Assembly: GCF_018449675.1 (NCBI RefSeq)
Contig: NZ_JAAVUZ010000004.1
Coordinates: forward strand, 62,001 to 126,000
Reading direction: 5' to 3'
From: Glaciihabitans sp. dw_435
GTDB taxonomy: Bacteria; Actinomycetota; Actinomycetes; Actinomycetales; Microbacteriaceae
Length of the DNA stretch: 64,000 bases
The notes below the pieces were generated by a model. The model was not told where the DNA came from. It made no database searches and saw nothing but the letters and a program-made list of their open reading frames with translations. Below, piece by piece: positions 15,620 to 25,717 of this stretch. Position 1 is the first letter of the stretch, and each line of letters starts with the position of its first letter. The position numbers and the translations under genes were made by a program.

Positions 15620-17065
15620 ATGACAAGCATTGATGCGATCGTGGTTGGTTCCGGTCCCAACGGTATGGCCGCCGCGGTGACGCTCGCCCGCGCTGGGCTG
15701 TCGGTCACCGTCTACGAGCGCGCTTCCGCGATCGGCGGTGGCGCCCGAACCGCGGAACTGACGCTCCCGGGCTTCCTGCACGATGTCTGCTCCGCGGTGC
15801 ATCCGATGGCGCTCGCCTCACCCTTTTTCCGCGCGTTCGGACTGAGCGACCGGGTGCCCATGGTGGTTCCCGAACTCTCGTACGCCCAGCCTCTGGACGG
15901 GGGCCGATCGGGCCTCGCCTATCGCGACATCGACCGCACCGCGGCGGAGCTCGGCGTCGACGGACCGGCCTGGAAGAGGCTCTTCGGTCCGCTTGCCGCC
16001 CGGGCCAACGACCTCGCGGAGTCGACCGGCTCCACGATGCTGCGGGTGCCCGAGCACCCCATCCTGCTCGCCCGGTTCGGGCTTCGCATGCTCGAGCAGG
16101 GCAGTCCCGACTGGAACACCCGCTTCCGGGAGGACCTCGCCCCGGCGCTGTTTACCGGAGTCCTCGCCCACGCCATCCGACGGCTACCCAGCCTGTCGTC
16201 CGCCGCCGCCGGCCTCGTACTGGCCACCCACGCGCACGCCAAGGGCTGGCCCATCCCCGTTGGCGGCAGCCAGTCGATCATCACCGCGATGGCCGACGAC
16301 CTGATCGCCCACGGTGGACGCATCGAAACGGATGCCTCGATCGAAACGCTCGCGCAGCTGCCGTCATCCCGTGCGGTACTGCTCGACACCACGCCCCGGG
16401 CGTTTCTCGCCATGGCGGGCGCGGCTGTTCCCGCCCGGTATGCGCGCACGATGAAGCGGTTCCATTACGGCAGCGCCGTCGCCAAGGTCGACTTTGCGCT
16501 CTCCGGACCCGTGCCCTGGACGGACCCTCGCCTCGCCGAGACAGCGACACTCCACGTCGGCGGCACGCGCGCGGAAGTGGCGGCAGGAGAGCGCGAGGTT
16601 GCCGCCGGTCGCCACCCCGAGTCACCTTACGTGTTGGTCTCCCAACCGAGCGCCTTTGACAGCACGCGGGCGCCGGAGGGTAAGCACGTGCTCTGGGCGT
16701 ACACCCACGTGCCGCGGAACTCGACCGTCGACCGCACCGAAGCGATGATCCGGCAGATCGAACGGTTTGCGCCGGGCTTCCGCGACCTGATCCTCGCCAG
16801 TGCGAGTCGAACATCGGTCGATGTTGCCCGCTACAACCCGAACTACATCGGCGGAGATATCGCCAGCGGAGACACCGACCTCGTGCAGTTGCTCCGCAGG
16901 CCGACATTCATCGACCCGTGGAAGACCGCCGTTCCCGGCGTCTACCTCGCGTCATCGTCGACCGCGCCGGGACCTGGTGTGCATGGGCTCGCAGGATGGA
17001 ACGCCGCGAAGAGTGCTCTGCGCCACGAATTTGGGATCACCACTCCGCCACGTCTGGCCCCGTAG
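15620..17065 (+). CDS. FAD-dependent oxidoreductase, phytoene-desaturase-like
   Basis: A 481-residue soluble flavoprotein. The N-terminal dinucleotide-binding motif VVGSGPNGMAAAVTLARAG (about 7-25) is followed by the acidic E of VYERAS and the GGGARTAEL motif. The C-terminus carries a second FAD-binding region (GVYLASSSTAPGPGVHGLAGWNAAK). It resembles NAD(P)/FAD oxidoreductases near phytoene desaturases and RetSat, but there is no crtB or crtE nearby, so a carotenoid role is unsupported. It follows the MpaB gene and the two may act in one oxidative step. Confidence 0.86.
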   Translation: MTSIDAIVVGSGPNGMAAAVTLARAGLSVTVYERASAIGGGARTAELTLPGFLHDVCSAVHPMALASPFFRAFGLSDRVPMVVPELSYAQPLDGGRSGLAYRDIDRTAAELGVDGPAWKRLFGPLAARANDLAESTGSTMLRVPEHPILLARFGLRMLEQGSPDWNTRFREDLAPALFTGVLAHAIRRLPSLSSAAAGLVLATHAHAKGWPIPVGGSQSIITAMADDLIAHGGRIETDASIETLAQLPSSRAVLLDTTPRAFLAMAGAAVPARYARTMKRFHYGSAVAKVDFALSGPVPWTDPRLAETATLHVGGTRAEVAAGEREVAAGRHPESPYVLVSQPSAFDSTRAPEGKHVLWAYTHVPRNSTVDRTEAMIRQIERFAPGFRDLILASASRTSVDVARYNPNYIGGDIASGDTDLVQLLRRPTFIDPWKTAVPGVYLASSSTAPGPGVHGLAGWNAAKSALRHEFGITTPPRLAP

Positions 17066-17112
17066 CACGGCCCTGTGCTGACGGCGACGCGCTAGGGGAT
17101 GCCCCCCGCCCG

Positions 17113-17445
17113 TTACTTGGGCTTGGGTGCTTCGCCGTTGCCGTTACCGTGCGGCTCATCCATGAACTGCATGCCCTGGGCGGAGTTGGCCGACAGCGTC
17201 AGCAACTCGAGCCATTCACGGTTGATGGTGGGCTGCTTGCTCCCGTAGTACTTGAAGTACAGGGGGATGGCGGCGTCGATCCAGATGCTGCTGCGCCCGT
17301 CGCCGATGGACGGGTCGTCCTTCCATGAAAAAAAGAAGCTCTCGCGGCGACGCAGCTTTGCGCCGATAACGAGCTGAAGGTGTGCCATGTCGCGATCGTC
17401 AAAAACGATCTCTACGCCTGAATCGCCGTACAGAATTTTTCCCAC
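17113..17445 (-). CDS. DUF7882-like small protein of Microbacteriaceae
   Basis: A 110-residue soluble protein. Its distinctive blocks are MGKILYGDSGVEIVFDDRD, HLQLVIGAKLRRRESFFFSW, GRSSIWIDAAIPLYFKY and INREWLELLTLSANS. I recognise this as the lineage-restricted family often misannotated as ATP-dependent DNA ligase; there is no ligase KxDG motif. The start is GTG 17445 behind GGATG. The tail (EPHGNGNGEAPKPK) is disordered. Function is unknown; the family usually occurs in several copies per genome, but only one is in this window. Confidence 0.75.
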   Translation of the reverse strand: MGKILYGDSGVEIVFDDRDMAHLQLVIGAKLRRRESFFFSWKDDPSIGDGRSSIWIDAAIPLYFKYYGSKQPTINREWLELLTLSANSAQGMQFMDEPHGNGNGEAPKPK

Positions 17446-17554
17446 GTGACTTTACATCCGTTCTATAACCCGGGTTGGTTGCGGATCCTTCGTCTGTAGG
17501 CAGATTAGACCTAGGCAGACGCCGTATCAATGCGATTGGCCGGGGGAGCGCCGA
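17446..17554. other. Intergenic region upstream of the DUF7882-like gene
   Basis: Contains a TTATAG -10-like element on the minus strand at about 17462-17469 and the palindrome AACCCGGGTT at 17468-17477 directly beside it. A short direct repeat TAGGCAGA appears twice (about 17496-17520). Confidence 0.35.
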
Positions 17555-18016
17555 TTATGGCTTGGTTGGTACATCTCCGCGCCATGCGCCGGTCGATGTT
17601 TGGGCATTTTCGATAAAGAGCTTGAAGTTCTCGAGGTCGTGGATGACGGCGTGGTCGTCGACGCCAAGGGCGGCTCCCACCTTCTCCAGGAACGTGTCGG
17701 CGGCCCAGTCGAGCTGAACCGAGACCCGTGACGAATCCGGTGAGAGCGCCTGAAACGTGACGACACCGGCGTGTACGGCGTCTCCGCCGACGCTCTTCCA
17801 TGCGATGCGCTCATCCGAGTGCTGTTCGGTGATCTCCGCATCGAACTCGCGCTCGGCCCCGCCGATGGTGACCTTCCATCGTGTCAGTGTGTCGGTGAGC
17901 TGGACGATCGAGTCGACAAAGCCGAGGAACTGGGGAAACGTCTCGAACTGCGTCCACTGGTTGTACGCCCGAGAAACGGGAACATCGACGTCGATGCTGT
18001 GCGTCACCTGCGCCAT
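17555..18016 (-). CDS. SRPBCC/polyketide cyclase-like protein
   Basis: A 153-residue protein with the START/SRPBCC fold pattern: VTHSIDVDVPVSRAYNQWTQ, then FETFPQFLGFVDSIVQL, a central ITEQHSDERIAWKSVGG strand and a C-terminal long helix (DLENFKLFIENAQ). These proteins have a hydrophobic cavity for lipids or other small ligands; in actinobacteria they are often stress-linked and non-enzymatic. No catalytic residues can be assigned. It starts at ATG 18016. Confidence 0.86.
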   Translation of the reverse strand: MAQVTHSIDVDVPVSRAYNQWTQFETFPQFLGFVDSIVQLTDTLTRWKVTIGGAEREFDAEITEQHSDERIAWKSVGGDAVHAGVVTFQALSPDSSRVSVQLDWAADTFLEKVGAALGVDDHAVIHDLENFKLFIENAQTSTGAWRGDVPTKP

Positions 18017-18334
18017 TTACCTCTCCTCATTGTCGTGCGGGGCACCACGGTGTGGTCGACCCGGGTGCGGCTTTCGCGGGCACCCGGGTCTCGTGCATCG
18101 CCAATGCGACTGAATGGTCGACCGGCGCAGCCCATCCGAGCCCGTCGGGGCGTGAGCCCTGGGAATCGGGTGGGGTCACTGGCACCAGTTTCACACGACG
18201 ATTGGTCGTTTACCGGGGGCTTGCGATCCGGCAAAGTGGATGTTATCCGCCATATCGTGTCGCTCGGGGCATGGAACAGGCCTGGTGTCGTGCGACTCTC
18301 AACGCACGACATCAGGCCTGCAGTCAGGGGGCTA
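18017..18334. other. Gene-free region with long hairpin
   Basis: I see no credible gene in this 318-nt gap between two minus-strand genes. It must hold the SRPBCC promoter. Its main feature is the 18-bp hairpin at 18277-18320. Confidence 0.5.
18277..18320. terminator. Long near-perfect hairpin
   Basis: CAGGCCTGGTGTCGTGCG pairs with CGCACGACATCAGGCCTG: 18 bp with one G-U pair and an 8-base loop. It lies 14 nt after the stop of the small gene at 18335 and would act as its terminator. No T run follows on either strand. Confidence 0.65.
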
Positions 18335-18559
18335 TCAGTGAAACCGCACCATCCGAACGGCCTTGTCCCAGGAGAGGGTCTGGCCAATCTCCACGGCGTG
18401 ACTCAGGACATCTCCGGAGAGGGCAACGTACACGTTGCCCACCTTGTGGATGAATCCGAGAGTCTCGCGATCGGTCATTACGCTGTAAACGTCGTCGGTG
18501 ACCAGCGCGATGTCAGGTTCGCGGTGTGTTTCGCGGGCCTGCGGCGGGAGTAGAGGCAT
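18335..18559 (-). CDS. Small protein, candidate family shared with 38666 and 40720
   Basis: A 74-residue soluble protein without known domain. ATG 18559 is chosen because AAAGGAC precedes it by 5-6 nt. The core pattern DVYSVMTDRETLGFIHKVG, NVYVALSG, then WDKAVRMVRFH lines up with the product at 38666 (LWRVTRTSGEVLGYVEG ... RYRAKRML ... IDDAIDCFRFN): aromatic-x-V, a polar turn, LG(F/Y)(I/V), a Y-x-A strand and a C-terminal helix ending RF. It looks like a small beta-sheet plus helix. Function is unknown. Confidence 0.7.
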   Translation of the reverse strand: MPLLPPQARETHREPDIALVTDDVYSVMTDRETLGFIHKVGNVYVALSGDVLSHAVEIGQTLSWDKAVRMVRFH

Positions 18560-18700
18560 CTTTGAGTCCTTTCCAGCAGGGCTTTTCAGGAGCCGGGCAT
18601 GCACCCCACCTTCGGGGGTAACAGTTATTGAAACACGCCCGTTACCTCCCGGCAACATACGCCGCACCCCTTGACAGCAGACCGCCACCGGGCGCGTTGT
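18560..18700. other. Intergenic region upstream of the small gene
   Basis: A short hairpin ACCCC-ACCTTCG-GGGGT lies at about 18603-18619, in the 5' leader of the small minus-strand gene or as a weak terminator for treZ. No T run; no promoter is clear. Confidence 0.35.
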
Positions 18701-20455
18701 TTACCTCGAGGAAGCCGATCCCGGACGCGTGAGAATGAACGCGGAGTGGCCGGGAAGGGACGCGTCCCGTCCGATCAGTTCCGCCGAGTCATCCGTCGCA
18801 AAAATGCGGCTCGAACCCTCGTCAACGGGGAGCGTCAGGGCGTCGGGTCCGAAGTTCACCAGGATGACCAGGTCGTCGCGGTCGAGCCGGAACCAGTGCA
18901 ACTCGTCACTGAAGGTAGCGGTCAGCGCATCAAAGCGCGGGTTGGTGAATGCCGGATGGGTGCGTCGCAGCGTCGCCAGCTGCCGGTAGATTTCGAGCAG
19001 CCTGGCGTGGTCGCCGCTGCCGGACTCGTCCCAGTTGAGCTTCGAGTTTGTGAACGTGTCCGGGTCCTGTGGATCGGGAACTACCGCCGGATCCCAGCCC
19101 ATGCGCTCGAACTCTGCGATGCGACCCTCTGCTGTTGCCTTGCCGAGCTCCGGCTCGGGGTGCGAGGTGAAGAATTGCCAGGGGGTAGACGCGCCCCACT
19201 CCTCTCCCATGAACAACATGGGAGTGAATGGGCCCGCGAGGGTGAGCACCGCCGCGATGGCCAACTGTCCGTGGTCGAGCGTCGCCGTCAGGCGGTCGCC
19301 GATCGCACGGTTGCCGATCTGGTCGTGGTCCTGCGAGAAGGCGACAAGCCGCCAGGTGGGGACCTCGGGGTTGATGGGATGTCCGTGGTTACGTTCGCGG
19401 AAGGTCGAGTACGTGCCGTCGTGGAAGAATCCACCGGTGGATACCTTCGCCAGGGCGGCGAGGGAGGCGAAGTCCTCGTAATACCCCGTGGTCTCGCCGG
19501 TGAGAGCGACGTGCAGGCTGTGGTGGAAGTCATCGCTCCACTGCGCGGTGAGCCCGTAGCCGCCGGACTCCCGCGGCATGATCAGCTTCGGGTCGTTCAT
19601 GTCGGATTCGGCGATGAGAGTAAGGGGTCGGCCGAGGAAGGCGCTGAGCGCCTCGGTCTCCTCCGCCATCTCCTGCAGGATGTGCTTGTCGTCGTCAACC
19701 AGAGCGTGGACGGCGTCCAGCCGCAGTCCGTCGACGTGATAGTCCTTCAGCCACATGCTGACGTTGTCGAGGATGTACGCACGCACGGGGTCGGAGTCGA
19801 GGTTGACCGACGATCCCCAGGTGTTGGCGCTCTCCTCGTGGAGGTACGGACCAAACTTTGGCAGGTAGTTTCCGCTGGGGCCGAGGTGGTTGTAGACCAC
19901 GTCCTGGATGACGCCGATGCCGCGGGCGTGGCAGGCGTCGACGAAACGCTGGTAGGCCTCCGGTCCGCCGTATCCCTCGTGCACGGCGTACCAGAGCACG
20001 CCGTCATACCCCCAATTGTGGGTTCCGTTGAAGTCGTTGACCGGCAGGACCTCGATGAAGTCCACACCAATGCTCACCAGGTGGTCGAGGCGGCCGATGG
20101 CGGCGTCGAGCGTGCCTTCCGGCGTGAACGTGCCGAGGTGCATCTCGTAGATGACGCTTCCCGCCAGCTGGCGACCCGTCCACGAGGCATCCGACCAGGC
20201 AAAGGCCGACGAGTCGAACACCCGGCTGAGTCCGTGGACTCCGGACGGCTGGCGCCGTGAACGGGGATCGGCGACAGGGGTGGTGTCGTCATCGATGAGG
20301 AATCCATAGTCAGTTCCCGCGGGCAGTTCGACGGTGGAGTGCCACCATCCGAGCTCGCCGCGGGTCATGGGGATCACGCCGGATGCCAGTTGCAGGGCGA
20401 CCGTGGAGGCTAGCGGAGCCCAGACGGATCCGACGGCGGGGATGACGGCGCTCAT
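18701..20455 (-). CDS. treZ: Malto-oligosyltrehalose trehalohydrolase
   Basis: A 584-residue GH13 enzyme that cuts trehalose from the end of maltooligosyl-trehalose. The N-terminal carbohydrate-binding domain (about 1-90) precedes the catalytic barrel. Key sites: region [14 protein letters not shown] (185-197), nucleophile D247 in [10 protein letters not shown], general acid E283 in LIAESDMND, and transition-state H377-D378 in [11 protein letters not shown]. The [13 protein letters not shown] block is typical of TreZ. Its start overlaps the end of treY by 4 nt. It is the last gene of the glgX-treY-treZ operon; together these make trehalose from glycogen or maltodextrin. Confidence 0.96.
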   Translation of the reverse strand: MSAVIPAVGSVWAPLASTVALQLASGVIPMTRGELGWWHSTVELPAGTDYGFLIDDDTTPVADPRSRRQPSGVHGLSRVFDSSAFAWSDASWTGRQLAGSVIYEMHLGTFTPEGTLDAAIGRLDHLVSIGVDFIEVLPVNDFNGTHNWGYDGVLWYAVHEGYGGPEAYQRFVDACHARGIGVIQDVVYNHLGPSGNYLPKFGPYLHEESANTWGSSVNLDSDPVRAYILDNVSMWLKDYHVDGLRLDAVHALVDDDKHILQEMAEETEALSAFLGRPLTLIAESDMNDPKLIMPRESGGYGLTAQWSDDFHHSLHVALTGETTGYYEDFASLAALAKVSTGGFFHDGTYSTFRERNHGHPINPEVPTWRLVAFSQDHDQIGNRAIGDRLTATLDHGQLAIAAVLTLAGPFTPMLFMGEEWGASTPWQFFTSHPEPELGKATAEGRIAEFERMGWDPAVVPDPQDPDTFTNSKLNWDESGSGDHARLLEIYRQLATLRRTHPAFTNPRFDALTATFSDELHWFRLDRDDLVILVNFGPDALTLPVDEGSSRIFATDDSAELIGRDASLPGHSAFILTRPGSASSR

Positions 20456-22764
20456 TCGGCCACCACCGGCGCGAGGAGGGCAACGGGGTAGATGGACAGC
20501 AGCTCGGAGAGCGGCAGCAGGCCGCCCTCGAATTGGCGCCCGGTGAGGACGTCAATGACGCTGTGTCCGGGAAGAACTATCGCGGTGTCGCCCCAGCCTC
20601 CCCGGTCACGTAATCCCAGCGGAAGTCGGGTTCCGATCGTCACGGCGCCTCCTCGGTCGAATGCGATGGCGTGCTCGGCCGCCTCGCCGATGGCGGGCAG
20701 CTCGGCGTATCGGGTGAACAGCTCGGGGTGGTCGCGGCGCAGGCGCAACGCCCGCGACGTGACGAGAAGCTTGACGGCACCTGTCTCATCGATGGGTGGC
20801 AGGGCGCCGGCGTCGATGGCGGCCAGATAGAGCCGTCGGATGTCGAAATCGATCGGGCGGCGGTTGTCGGGGTCGACGAGGCTCGTCTCCCACAGCTCGC
20901 TGCCCTGGTAGACATCGGGGACGCCCGGGGCCGTGAGCTGGATGAGCTTGGCCGTCAACGAGTTCGACCATCCGGCGGGGGCCGTGGTGTAGACGAAATC
21001 GGTGACAATCCCGTTGATGTCCGGGTCGTCGAACACACTGTCGACGAGCGCGTGCATGCGCTTTTCGAAGTCTTCGTCGGGATCGAGCCAGCCGGTCGAG
21101 CTGCCGGCTTCCCGGGCCGCCTTCTCGGCGTAGTTGTGCAAGCGTTCGCGCGATGCGGGCCACGATCCGACGATCGCTTCCCACAGGAGGTTCTCGAGGG
21201 GACCATCGCCGAGGGGCGCGCGTGTCCGGAGGGACTCCAGGGTGCTTTCCCACTGCCCGGGGATCTCCGACAGCACCGAAATGCGCGAACGGGTGTCCTC
21301 GCCACGCTTGGTGTCGTGGGTGGAAAGCGTCGTCAAGGATGCCGGGAAGCTTGCCTGGCGAAGCAGCTGGCGACGGTGAAACTCGGTGCGGTTGATGGAG
21401 AACTCTGCCGGGTCGGCGCCCACCTCGGTGAGGGACGACAGGCGGTTGAAGCGGTAGAACGCGGTGTCCTCGACGCCCTTGGCCATCACCATGCCGGAGG
21501 TCTGCTGGAATCGCACGGCGATGGGCTCCGCGGGGTCTCCGAGCAGGGGGCGCAGCGCGTCGATCGTGTCGGACAACTCGGGCCGGTGCTGCTTGGCCAA
21601 CGCGGCCGCGGCATCCAGGTGCTCGAGGCCGACCGGGAGGTAGGAGCGGTAGACCGGGAAGCAGGCCAGCAGCTCAGCGATCGCATCGGCCGCGTGCTCG
21701 ATCGGCTCGGGAAGTAGGCGCTCGAGGCGCAGCACTTCGGAGTTGAGGATGCCGTCGGCGATGGCGCGCTTGGTCCCGTGAATCAGCGTGTGCCAGTCAA
21801 GCGGCTGGGCGCGGCCGCGCAGGCGAGCGTCGAGCCCGTCGAGGGATGCGCGTCCGCCCGGGTCGACAAGAACGCGGTCGATGTCGGCAAGGGCGTCGTA
21901 ACCGGTGGTGCCGGCGGTCGCCCAGTACGACGGGAGTTGCTCGTCGCCCTCGAGAATCTTCTCGACCCACACCTCGGTGTTCCCCGTCGCTTCGGCGAGA
22001 GCGTCGAGATATCCGCCCGGGTCGGCGAGGCCGTCGGGATGGTCGACACGCAGGCCGTCGGCGATGCCCTCTCGCACCCAGCGGACGATCTCCGCGTGGG
22101 ACTCCTCGAATACCCACGGAATCTCCACGCGAATGCCGGCAAGCGAGTTGACCGCGAAGAAGCGGCGGTAGTTCAGCTCGGAGTCCGCGCGACGCCAGTT
22201 CATGAGCTCGTAGTGCTGGCGGGAGTGAACGATGGCAGCGGATGCTCCGTCGTCGGCGCTTCCCGGAGCGAGGGGGAACCGGTGGTCGAAGTAGCGCAGC
22301 TCGTTGTTCTCGACGCGGAGGTCGCCGGCGTCCGCCGCTTCCTCCAGCGTTCCGCCGAGGACGGGAATGCGCACCTTGTCGCCGCCGAATTCCCAGTCCA
22401 CGTCGAATGCTTCCGCGTAGCGGGACTCCTTGCCGAGGCGTAGAAGATCCCACCACCAGGCGTTTTCGCGGGGGATTTCGACACCCATGTGGTTGGGGAC
22501 GATGTCAATGAGCACACCGAGCCCCGCGGCGTGTGCCGTCTCGGACAACCGGTCGAGCGCGTCGCCGCCGCCCCGCGCGGGATCCACGCGGGAGTGGTCG
22601 ACAACGTCGTAACCGTGGTCAGAACCGGCCGACGCTTCCAGGAGCGGCGACAGGTAGACCCAGTCGGCTCCGAGGTTGCGCAGGTAGTCGGTGACCTCGG
22701 CGGCGGCGTCCAGATCGAACGATGCCCGGATTTGCAGTCGGTAGGTCGAGATCGGCACACCCAC
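20452..22764 (-). CDS. treY: Malto-oligosyltrehalose synthase
   Basis: A 770-residue GH13 enzyme that isomerises the reducing-end alpha-1,4 bond of maltodextrin to alpha,alpha-1,1. Recognisable sites: [11 protein letters not shown] (87-97), the nucleophile D241 in [18 protein letters not shown]268 in [17 protein letters not shown] (286-290), and the TreY-specific [16 protein letters not shown] stretch. Length matches the family. It begins 2 nt after glgX (upstream) and overlaps treZ by 4 nt, which suggests coupled translation of the pathway. Confidence 0.97.
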   Translation of the reverse strand: MGVPISTYRLQIRASFDLDAAAEVTDYLRNLGADWVYLSPLLEASAGSDHGYDVVDHSRVDPARGGGDALDRLSETAHAAGLGVLIDIVPNHMGVEIPRENAWWWDLLRLGKESRYAEAFDVDWEFGGDKVRIPVLGGTLEEAADAGDLRVENNELRYFDHRFPLAPGSADDGASAAIVHSRQHYELMNWRRADSELNYRRFFAVNSLAGIRVEIPWVFEESHAEIVRWVREGIADGLRVDHPDGLADPGGYLDALAEATGNTEVWVEKILEGDEQLPSYWATAGTTGYDALADIDRVLVDPGGRASLDGLDARLRGRAQPLDWHTLIHGTKRAIADGILNSEVLRLERLLPEPIEHAADAIAELLACFPVYRSYLPVGLEHLDAAAALAKQHRPELSDTIDALRPLLGDPAEPIAVRFQQTSGMVMAKGVEDTAFYRFNRLSSLTEVGADPAEFSINRTEFHRRQLLRQASFPASLTTLSTHDTKRGEDTRSRISVLSEIPGQWESTLESLRTRAPLGDGPLENLLWEAIVGSWPASRERLHNYAEKAAREAGSSTGWLDPDEDFEKRMHALVDSVFDDPDINGIVTDFVYTTAPAGWSNSLTAKLIQLTAPGVPDVYQGSELWETSLVDPDNRRPIDFDIRRLYLAAIDAGALPPIDETGAVKLLVTSRALRLRRDHPELFTRYAELPAIGEAAEHAIAFDRGGAVTIGTRLPLGLRDRGGWGDTAIVLPGHSVIDVLTGRQFEGGLLPLSELLSIYPVALLAPVVAE

Positions 22765-22766
22765 GG

Positions 22767-24968
22767 TTACACCGCCGGCTGGGCTGAGGGCGCGTCGTCC
22801 GCCGTGGAACCAACCAGGACAGACAGCGATGCCGCGACGGAGTGATCCGCCTCAACCTCGGGTGCCACGTGCGCGCGCAGGATCGTCATCGACTTCTCCT
22901 GCACCGGCACGACCGAGCCCGCTTCTCGCAGTTCGGAATCCGCGGTGGCGCCAGCGGTGTCAACAACGATCTCCCAGACGGGTGAGTACTCGTCGACGGG
23001 AAGCGTGAAGTCAACCGCCTCGTCGCCCGCGTTGAACAACACGATGAAGTGGCGGTCGGTGATGCGCTCGCCACGCGGGTCGCGTCCACCAATGCCGTCT
23101 CCGTTGAGGAAGACGCCGATCGCGCGCCCGAAGCCCGAGTCCCAGTCTTCCGGCTCCATGGCGGTGCCATCCGGCTGCAGCCAGACAATGTCCGGCACTG
23201 CCTGACCCGCGGTGCGACGCACGGGACGGCCATCGAAGAACCGGCTGCGACGGAACGTGGGATGTTCCTTACGCAGTCGCGCGAGGGCGGCCGTGAACTC
23301 GATGAGCGGCTGGTCCGCGTGGTCCCAGTGCACCCAACTGATCTCGGAGTCCTGTGCGTAGGTGTTGTTGTTGCCCTGCTGCGTGCGGCCGAGCTCGTCT
23401 CCGTGCAGAATCATCGGAACACCCTGCGAGATCAGCAGTGTGGCAAGGAAGTTGCGCTGCTGGCGCGCGCGCAGCACCAGTACCGCCGGGTCATCCGTCG
23501 GTCCCTCGACGCCGAAGTTCGACGAGCGGTTGTGCGATTCGCCATCGTTGTTGTCTTCACCGTTGGCGTCGTTGTGCTTCTCGTTGTACGACACCAGGTC
23601 GTTGATGGTGAAGCCATCGTGGGCGGTAACGAAGTTGATGGATGCCACGGGGCGGCGGCCAGAGTGCTCGTAGAGGTCGGCCGAGCCGGTGATGCGCGAG
23701 GCGAATTCACCGAGCGTCGACGGCTCGCCGCGCCAGAAGTCGCGGACGGTGTCGCGGTACTTACCGTTCCACTCCGTCCACTGGGGCGGGAAGTTGCCGA
23801 CCTGGTAACCACCGGGGCCAACGTCCCACGGCTCGGCAATGAGCTTGACCTGCGAGACCACCGGGTCCTGCTGCACGAGCTCGAAGAAGGTGGAGAGTCG
23901 GTCGACGTCGTAGAACTCACGGGCGAGCGCCGATGCGAGGTCGAAGCGGAATCCGTCGACGTGCATCTCGGTCACCCAGTACCGCAGCGAGTCCATGATG
24001 AGCTGCAGCGAGTGCGGGTGGCGAACGTTGAACGAGTTTCCCGTGCCGGTGTAGTCCATGTAGAACTGGGGCTCGTCGTCCATGAGGCGGTAGTACGCCG
24101 CATTGTCGATTCCGCGGAACGACAGGGTCGGGCCCATGTGGTTTCCCTCAGCGGTGTGGTTGTACACCACGTCGAGGATGACCTCGATGCCGGCGACGTG
24201 AAGTGCCCGCACCATGCCCTTGAACTCCTGCACCTGCTGGCCGAGTTCGCCGCTGGAGGCGTAGGTGTTCTGAGGGGCGAGGAATCCGATGGTGTTGTAG
24301 CCCCAGTAGTTGGACAGCCCCTTCTCCTGAAGGGTGGAGTCGTTGACAAACTGGTGCACGGGCATGAGCTCAATGGCGGTAACGCCGAGCTTCTGCAGGT
24401 GTTCGATGATCAGCGGGTGCGCGATCGCGCTGTACGTTCCACGGATTTCCTCGGGGATGCCCGGGTGCAGTTCCGTCAGACCCTTGACGTGAGCTTCGTA
24501 GATGACGCTCTCGTTGTAGGGGATATGCGGGCGGCGGTCGCCGGCCCAGTCGAAGAAGGGGTTGATGACAACGCCCTTCATCATGTGCGAGGCGGAGTCC
24601 TCGTCGTTGCGCGAGTCGGGGTCACCGAAGTTGTAGGCGAACAACGACTGGTCCCAGTCGATGGTGCCGCTCGTCGCCTTGGCGTAAGGGTCGAGCAAGA
24701 GCTTGTTGGGGTTGGCGCGCTTACCGGTAGCGGGGTCGTACTCGCCATAAATGCGGTAGCCGTAGCGCTGTCCGGGCTGTACTTGCGGCAGGTAGGCGTG
24801 CCAGACGAAAGCGTCAATTTCGACGATCTCAACTCTGGTCTCGACGCCGTCATCGTCGAACAAGCACAGTTCGACCCTTTCCGCCGCTTCGCTGAAGATC
24901 GCGAAGTTCGTTCCGTTGCCATCAAAGGTGGCACCCAAGGGGTAGGCGGATCCTGGCCAGGTGTTCAT
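22767..24968 (-). CDS. glgX: Glycogen debranching enzyme, GlgX/TreX type
   Basis: A 733-residue isoamylase-type GH13 enzyme that removes alpha-1,6 branches. The N-terminal CBM48 (about 8-100) is followed by the barrel: [20 protein letters not shown] (268-287), nucleophile D343 in [10 protein letters not shown], acid in [13 protein letters not shown] and [19 protein letters not shown]. Its place at the head of the treY-treZ operon suggests it plays the TreX role of supplying linear glucans. ATG 24968 follows AAAGGAC; the longer upstream frame lacks support. Confidence 0.96.
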   Translation of the reverse strand: MNTWPGSAYPLGATFDGNGTNFAIFSEAAERVELCLFDDDGVETRVEIVEIDAFVWHAYLPQVQPGQRYGYRIYGEYDPATGKRANPNKLLLDPYAKATSGTIDWDQSLFAYNFGDPDSRNDEDSASHMMKGVVINPFFDWAGDRRPHIPYNESVIYEAHVKGLTELHPGIPEEIRGTYSAIAHPLIIEHLQKLGVTAIELMPVHQFVNDSTLQEKGLSNYWGYNTIGFLAPQNTYASSGELGQQVQEFKGMVRALHVAGIEVILDVVYNHTAEGNHMGPTLSFRGIDNAAYYRLMDDEPQFYMDYTGTGNSFNVRHPHSLQLIMDSLRYWVTEMHVDGFRFDLASALAREFYDVDRLSTFFELVQQDPVVSQVKLIAEPWDVGPGGYQVGNFPPQWTEWNGKYRDTVRDFWRGEPSTLGEFASRITGSADLYEHSGRRPVASINFVTAHDGFTINDLVSYNEKHNDANGEDNNDGESHNRSSNFGVEGPTDDPAVLVLRARQQRNFLATLLISQGVPMILHGDELGRTQQGNNNTYAQDSEISWVHWDHADQPLIEFTAALARLRKEHPTFRRSRFFDGRPVRRTAGQAVPDIVWLQPDGTAMEPEDWDSGFGRAIGVFLNGDGIGGRDPRGERITDRHFIVLFNAGDEAVDFTLPVDEYSPVWEIVVDTAGATADSELREAGSVVPVQEKSMTILRAHVAPEVEADHSVAASLSVLVGSTADDAPSAQPAV

Positions 24969-25142
24969 GAAGTCCTTTCGTGGAGCAGACGCTTTACCGT
25001 ACCGTTCACGGTTAAACGGGCAGTGATACTTCACGACGCGGTCCGCGTCTGCTAGTAGCCTATGGAACCGCCGTGTACCCAACCTGAGGGTTGACGTCGT
25101 CGCGCAGACACTTCAACTCGCTCGTCGCGGTACTTTTGGTGC
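24969..25142. promoter_or_regulatory. Divergent promoter region with candidate operator
   Basis: Lies between the glgX-treYZ operon and DUF1697. The inverted repeat ACCGT-TC-ACGGT at 25001-25012 is embedded in a larger imperfect one (TTTACCGT ... ACGGTTAAA, 24993-25016), 33-50 nt before the glgX start. Position and symmetry suggest a LacI-like repressor operator over the core promoter. No regulator gene is adjacent. Confidence 0.4.
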
Positions 25143-25703
25143 GTGACCGCCGCCCCGAAAATTCACCCCTCCCGCTACGTCGCCCTGCTGAGGGGTATCA
25201 ATGTCGGGGCATCCTCCCGCATCGCCATGGCGGACCTTCGCTCCCTCGTCGAGGGCCTCGGCTACACGGGCGTGCGCACCCTCCTGCAGAGTGGCAACGT
25301 CGTGTTCGATTCCGACAGGGCGGTGGATGTCGCGGCGCGCGAAGCCCTGGAAGCCGCCATTGTCTCCGCGACCGGCGTCACCTCGAAGGTTCTCGTGGTT
25401 GATGAAGCCCGCTTCCGCCGCATCGCCTCGGCCAACCCCCTGCTCGACGTGGGTACGGATGACTCGCGCCTGATCGTGACCTTCGTCGACGAGGTGCCGG
25501 ACGCAGGCACTCTCTCCCGCCCGAGCGACGACGAACTGCTTCCGGAGCGCATCGTCTTCGGTGCCGAGGCCATCTACCAGTGGCTGCCCGACGGGGTGCT
25601 GAAGACCCGCCTGCCGCCGCGGTTCCACGAACGACTCGGGCGTGTCGCGACCGCCAGAAATTGGCGGACGGTCACAAAGATCGTCGATCTGCTCAACTCC
25701 TGA
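25143..25703 (+). CDS. DUF1697 family protein
   Basis: A 186-residue soluble protein. The start block YVALLRGINVGASSRIAMADLR and the LLQSGNVVFDSD stretch are diagnostic of DUF1697; the C-terminus has LPPRFHERLGRVATARNWRTV. The fold is ferredoxin-like repeats, and the function is unknown. GTG 25143 is the only start that keeps the conserved N-terminus. It is followed 14 nt later by the oxidoreductase, possibly as one transcript. Confidence 0.9.
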   Translation: MTAAPKIHPSRYVALLRGINVGASSRIAMADLRSLVEGLGYTGVRTLLQSGNVVFDSDRAVDVAAREALEAAIVSATGVTSKVLVVDEARFRRIASANPLLDVGTDDSRLIVTFVDEVPDAGTLSRPSDDELLPERIVFGAEAIYQWLPDGVLKTRLPPRFHERLGRVATARNWRTVTKIVDLLNS

Positions 25704-25717
25704 GCAAGGATGGATGC

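Noticed and set aside
15620-17065. Carotenoid biosynthesis locus
   Set aside because: Only a generic FAD oxidoreductase is present; no phytoene synthase, GGPP synthase or cyclase in the window.
17113-17445. ATP-dependent DNA ligase
   Set aside because: Length 110 residues and no KxDG or other nucleotidyltransferase motif; the name is a known misannotation as far as I recall.
18671-20260. 529-codon plus-strand open frame over treZ
   Set aside because: Shadow of treZ; Arg/Val/Gly-rich with no domain.
23049-25055. 668-codon plus-strand open frame over glgX
   Set aside because: It is an antisense shadow caused by high GC; the minus strand encodes a full GlgX with all catalytic motifs.
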